A DNA stretch of 7,459 nucleotides, taken from Chloroflexota bacterium. GTDB taxonomy: Bacteria; Chloroflexota; Limnocylindria; Limnocylindrales; CSP1-4. Both the position numbers and the translations under genes were made by a program. The stretch lies in contig JACDBP010000103.1 in the NCBI GenBank assembly GCA_013694835.1, forward strand, positions 1 to 7,459, read 5' to 3'. Positions within the stretch are counted from its first letter, which is position 1, and each line of letters starts with the position of its first letter. Positions 4,921-7,459 of the stretch are shown piece after piece. Below the pieces are notes generated by a model. The model made no database searches. It was not told the DNA's origin and saw only the letters and a program-made list of their open reading frames with translations.

Positions 4921-6278
4921 CAGTCCAGGTCGTTGGCGGAGGCTTGGGTCGTGGCGGCGTGGGACTCGCTCGTCGGCCGGTCGAAGACGCGCTGGACGCT
5001 CCTCAGCCCCTTGGCGAGTCGGTCGATGTCGTCGCGGTCACTGTAGACATTGAAGCTCGCACGTGCCGTGGCGGCCTCCCCGAGACGTTCGTGGAGGGGT
5101 TGCGTGCAGTGGTGACCGGCGCGGACGGCGATCGCGTCGCGGTCCAGAAGGGTCGCCACGTCATGAGGATGCACGCCCGGCAGGTTGAAGGTCACCACAC
5201 CGCCACGGTCGTCGGCGGACGCCGGGCCGTAGATGGTGATGCCCGGAACCTCGCGTGGCAGGACCTCCAGGGCGTAACCGACCAGCTCCCGCTCGTGCTC
5301 ACGGAGGCGGTCCATCCCCAGGTCCGCAAGGTAGTCGAGCGCGGCGCCGAGACCGATCGCTGCGGCGATGTCCGGCGTGCCGGCCTCGAACTTCCAGGGC
5401 ACGTCGTTGAAGGTGGTCCGGCGCAGGTGGACCTCGCGGATCATCTCGCCACCGGCCAGGAACGGCGGCATCGCGTCGAGCAGCTCGCGGCGTGCCCAGA
5501 GAGCACCGGATCCGGTCGGGCCGAGCACCTTGTGGCCGGAGAAGACGTAGAAGTCGGCGTCGATGGCCTGGACATCCACCGGCAGATGCGGCACCGCCTG
5601 GGCGCCGTCGACCAGCACGAGCGCACCGGCCGCGTGGGCCATCTCCACCATCTCGCGCACCGGGTTGATGGTGCCGAGCCCGTTCGAGACGTGCGTGAAG
5701 GCGACGAGCTTCGGTCTCGTCCGCAGGAGCACCTCGTAGGTCTGGAGATTGAGGCGCCCGTCGTCGTGGATCGGCACGAACTCCAGGTCCGCGTCCTTCT
5801 CCTGGACCAGGAGCTGCCACGGCACGAGGTTGGCGTGATGCTCCAGCTCGGTCAGCACGATCGTGTCCGCCCGGCCGATGTTGCGCCGGCCCCACGAGTA
5901 CGCCACAAGGTTGATCGCCTCCGTCGCGTTGCGAACCTGGACGATCTCGTGCGGATCCGGAGCATTGATGAAGCGCGCGATCTTGACCCGCGACTCCTCG
6001 TAGGCGGCGGTCGCCTCTTCGCCGGTGGTGTAGATGCCGCGGTGGACGTTCGTGGTGTAGCGCCGGTTGTAACCGTCCATCGCGTCCAGCACGCGGCGCG
6101 GCTTAAGGCTCGTGGAGGCGCTGTCCAGGTAGGCCAGGCGCTTGCCATGGATGAGCCGCTCGAAGATGGGGAAGTCGGCGCGCAGCGCCTGGGGGTCGAG
6201 AGGAGGTCGGACCGTCGCCGTGCCGGCCGTCGATTCGGGGGTTGCGCGGGCGGCGGCGTTCTCGGCGGTCAGCGTCAC
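4920..6278 (-). CDS. sufS: SufS group II cysteine desulfurase
   Basis: Predicted 452-residue PLP enzyme converting cysteine to alanine and an enzyme-bound persulfide. Key residues are visible: YLDSAS (50-55), His147 in ELEHHAN, Asp224 and Gln227 in VDGAQAVPH, the PLP lysine Lys250 in FSGHKVLGPTG, and catalytic Cys391 in RAGHHCTQPL, which is the short conserved loop of the SufS group. The GTG start at 6278 overlaps the sufC stop (GTGA) and is preceded by a purine-rich GAGGAAGGGG at good distance. Residues 1-26 are an Ala/Thr-rich extension and about 20 residues trail at the C-terminus, making it longer than B. subtilis SufS (about 406). It lies directly between sufC and sufU; sulfur would go to SufU and possibly to the rhodanese of the downstream E1. 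Confidence 0.95.
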   Translation of the reverse strand: MTLTAENAAARATPESTAGTATVRPPLDPQALRADFPIFERLIHGKRLAYLDSASTSLKPRRVLDAMDGYNRRYTTNVHRGIYTTGEEATAAYEESRVKIARFINAPDPHEIVQVRNATEAINLVAYSWGRRNIGRADTIVLTELEHHANLVPWQLLVQEKDADLEFVPIHDDGRLNLQTYEVLLRTRPKLVAFTHVSNGLGTINPVREMVEMAHAAGALVLVDGAQAVPHLPVDVQAIDADFYVFSGHKVLGPTGSGALWARRELLDAMPPFLAGGEMIREVHLRRTTFNDVPWKFEAGTPDIAAAIGLGAALDYLADLGMDRLREHERELVGYALEVLPREVPGITIYGPASADDRGGVVTFNLPGVHPHDVATLLDRDAIAVRAGHHCTQPLHERLGEAATARASFNVYSDRDDIDRLAKGLRSVQRVFDRPTSESHAATTQASANDLD

Positions 6279-7207
6279 ACCGGTGCCCCTTCCTCGACCG
6301 GCTCCGAGGCCTCCGCCGCGGCCGCCTCGTCAGGCATGCCGGCCTCGCGGAGGATGCCGGCATAGCCCTCCTGCTCCAGCCGAAGCGCGAGGTCGCGCCC
6401 GCCGCTCTTGACGATCCGGCCGCGCGCCAGGACGTGGACGTGGTCCGGGGTGATGTAGTTGAGCAGCCGCTGGTAGTGGGTGATGAGCAGCACGCCGAGC
6501 TCCGGGCTCAGCTGCGCGTTGACACCCTCCGCAACGGTTCGCAACGCGTCGATGTCGAGACCCGAGTCCGTCTCGTCGAGGATCGCCATCTCCGGCTGGA
6601 GGACGGCCATCTGGAGCATCTCCAGGCGCTTCTTCTCGCCCCCCGAGAAGCCCTCGTTGACATACCGCGCGGCGAACGCATCGTCCAGTCTCAGGAGCGC
6701 CATCTTCTCCCGCATGAGGCGACGGAAGTCGCCCATCTTGATGCCGCCCTTGGTCATGTCGGAGGGATCCCAGTCGCCCTGGCCGGCGTCGATCGGGCGG
6801 CGCCGCGCGTTGAGTGCGGTCCGCAGGAAGCTCGCCACGGACAGGCCGGGGATGGCCGTTGGGTACTGGAAGGCGAGGAAGATGCCCAGCCGCGCGCGCT
6901 TGTCAGGCGTCAGCTTCAGGATGTCCAGGCCCTTCCAGAAGACCTCGCCGCGCGTCACCTCGTAGGCGGGGTGACCCATCAGCGCGTAGGCAAGCGTCGT
7001 CTTGCCGGAGCCGTTTCGACCCATGATGGCGTGGACCTCGCCCTGGCGGACGGTGAGGTCGATTCCGGTGAGGATCTCGCGGCTGCGGTCGGCGACGGGC
7101 ACCACATGGAGGTCGCGGACGACCAGCTCGCGGTCATCAGCTGCGGCGGTCAGCGCCACCTGCGGCGTCTGGGGCTCGAGCGCGGGAAGCGTCGTGTCGG
7201 CATTCAT
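6275..7207 (-). CDS. sufC: SufC ATPase of the SUF Fe-S assembly machine
   Basis: Predicted 310-residue ABC-type ATPase that normally drives Fe-S assembly on a SufB-SufD scaffold in the cytosol. Motifs in order: Walker A GRNGSGKTT (63-71), Q-loop Gln114 in AFQYP, signature FSGGEKKR (187-194), Walker B MAILDETDSGLD (207-218), and switch His244 in LITHYQ. The DETDSGLD form and YITPDHVHVL near residues 251-260 are SufC hallmarks that separate it from transport ATPases. The ATG at 7207 overlaps the regulator stop (ATGA); AAGGAG lies 14 bases upstream. The family is usually about 250 residues; here residues 1-26 and the acidic Ala/Glu tail from about 291 are extra. sufB and sufD do not follow it: sufS comes next. 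Confidence 0.95.
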   Translation of the reverse strand: MNADTTLPALEPQTPQVALTAAADDRELVVRDLHVVPVADRSREILTGIDLTVRQGEVHAIMGRNGSGKTTLAYALMGHPAYEVTRGEVFWKGLDILKLTPDKRARLGIFLAFQYPTAIPGLSVASFLRTALNARRRPIDAGQGDWDPSDMTKGGIKMGDFRRLMREKMALLRLDDAFAARYVNEGFSGGEKKRLEMLQMAVLQPEMAILDETDSGLDIDALRTVAEGVNAQLSPELGVLLITHYQRLLNYITPDHVHVLARGRIVKSGGRDLALRLEQEGYAGILREAGMPDEAAAAEASEPVEEGAPV

Positions 7208-7459
7208 GCGGTGGGGAGTGGCTCCTTGTCTCGCGGGGCCGCCGATGGCACCGGCGTGAGGGGATGGAATGGGTGACTTGCGGTGGGACGGGCCAGGTCG
7301 GCCAGCGTCATCGAGTCGAGCGCCGCAACGATCGCGTCGCGCACCCGTACCCACAGCGTGTTCACGTTGCAGTAGCCGGTGCGGCCGCAAAGGCCGGCGT
7401 GCGCTGGATCCTCACTGGCGCAGACCATCGGGGCGATGGGGCCCTCGAGGGCTCTGACC
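7204..7459 (-). CDS. Rrf2-family transcriptional regulator, C-terminal part
   Basis: Partial gene: 84 codons are visible and the start and winged-helix DNA-binding part lie beyond the window. The fragment is typical of the second half of Rrf2 proteins: ALEGPIAP, then three cysteines (residues 13, 24 and 30 of the fragment), then TLWVRVRDAI and LDSMTLADLA. In IscR and related members the three cysteines bind an Fe-S cluster, so the protein can sense cluster or redox status. Here the spacing is C-x10-C-x5-C, wider at the first step than in E. coli IscR (x5, x5). A proline-rich tail of about 27 residues follows. The stop overlaps the sufC start by four bases, so it is co-transcribed with the genes it probably controls. 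Its operator would lie outside this window. Confidence 0.88.
   Translation of the reverse strand, partial: VRALEGPIAPMVCASEDPAHAGLCGRTGYCNVNTLWVRVRDAIVAALDSMTLADLARPTASHPFHPLTPVPSAAPRDKEPLPTA

Noticed and set aside
4944..6365. Long plus-strand open frame of 473 codons
   Set aside because: It is antisense to sufS, whose catalytic motifs are intact. Its translation is rich in Arg, Val, His and Asp without domains, typical of the antisense frame of a high-G+C gene.
1..7459. CRISPR arrays, tRNA/rRNA genes, insertion sequences
   Set aside because: I saw no regularly spaced repeats, no rRNA stretch, no tRNA-like cloverleaf, and no transposase or terminal inverted repeats.

Overview
This is a compact, visibly high-G+C bacterial segment in which every supported gene lies on the minus strand, so transcription runs from high to low coordinates. 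The content resembles Actinobacteriota or Chloroflexota: a SUF iron-sulfur cluster with a SufU-type scaffold and an Rrf2 regulator, plus the CysO/CysM/Mec cysteine pathway best known from Mycobacterium tuberculosis. I cannot choose between these phyla from sequence alone.

Layout in transcription order. The window opens at its high end inside an Rrf2-family regulator (start lost), followed by sufC, sufS and sufU. A 157-base gap with three hairpins and a possible 23-residue peptide separates these from a second set: a rhodanese-E1 fusion (MoeZ/MoeB-like), cysO, cysM, mec and a small single-span membrane protein with a Ser/Pro tail. Apart from the 157-base gap, neighbours overlap by 1 or 4 bases or are separated by 11-28 bases, so this looks like one or two co-transcribed units. 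After a 102-base gap with a plausible promoter and a direct repeat comes a Phd/YefM-PIN toxin-antitoxin pair, then 164 bases with no supported gene.

How the genes could work together. SufS takes sulfur from cysteine as a persulfide, SufU receives it, and SufC powers a scaffold whose other subunits (SufB, SufD) are not in this window. The E1-rhodanese would activate the C-terminus of CysO and turn it into a thiocarboxylate. CysM would use that sulfur with O-phosphoserine to form a CysO-cysteine adduct, and the JAMM peptidase Mec would release free cysteine, the substrate of SufS. The window therefore holds a nearly closed sulfur circuit, possibly under an Fe-S-sensing regulator.

The most notable details are the joining of the two pathways, the absence of sufB/sufD between sufC and sufS, a SufU without the usual insert between its second and third cysteines, an E1 protein with the rhodanese in front rather than behind, and a CysO ending in three glycines instead of two. 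All functional statements are homology-based readings by eye; no database search was run.
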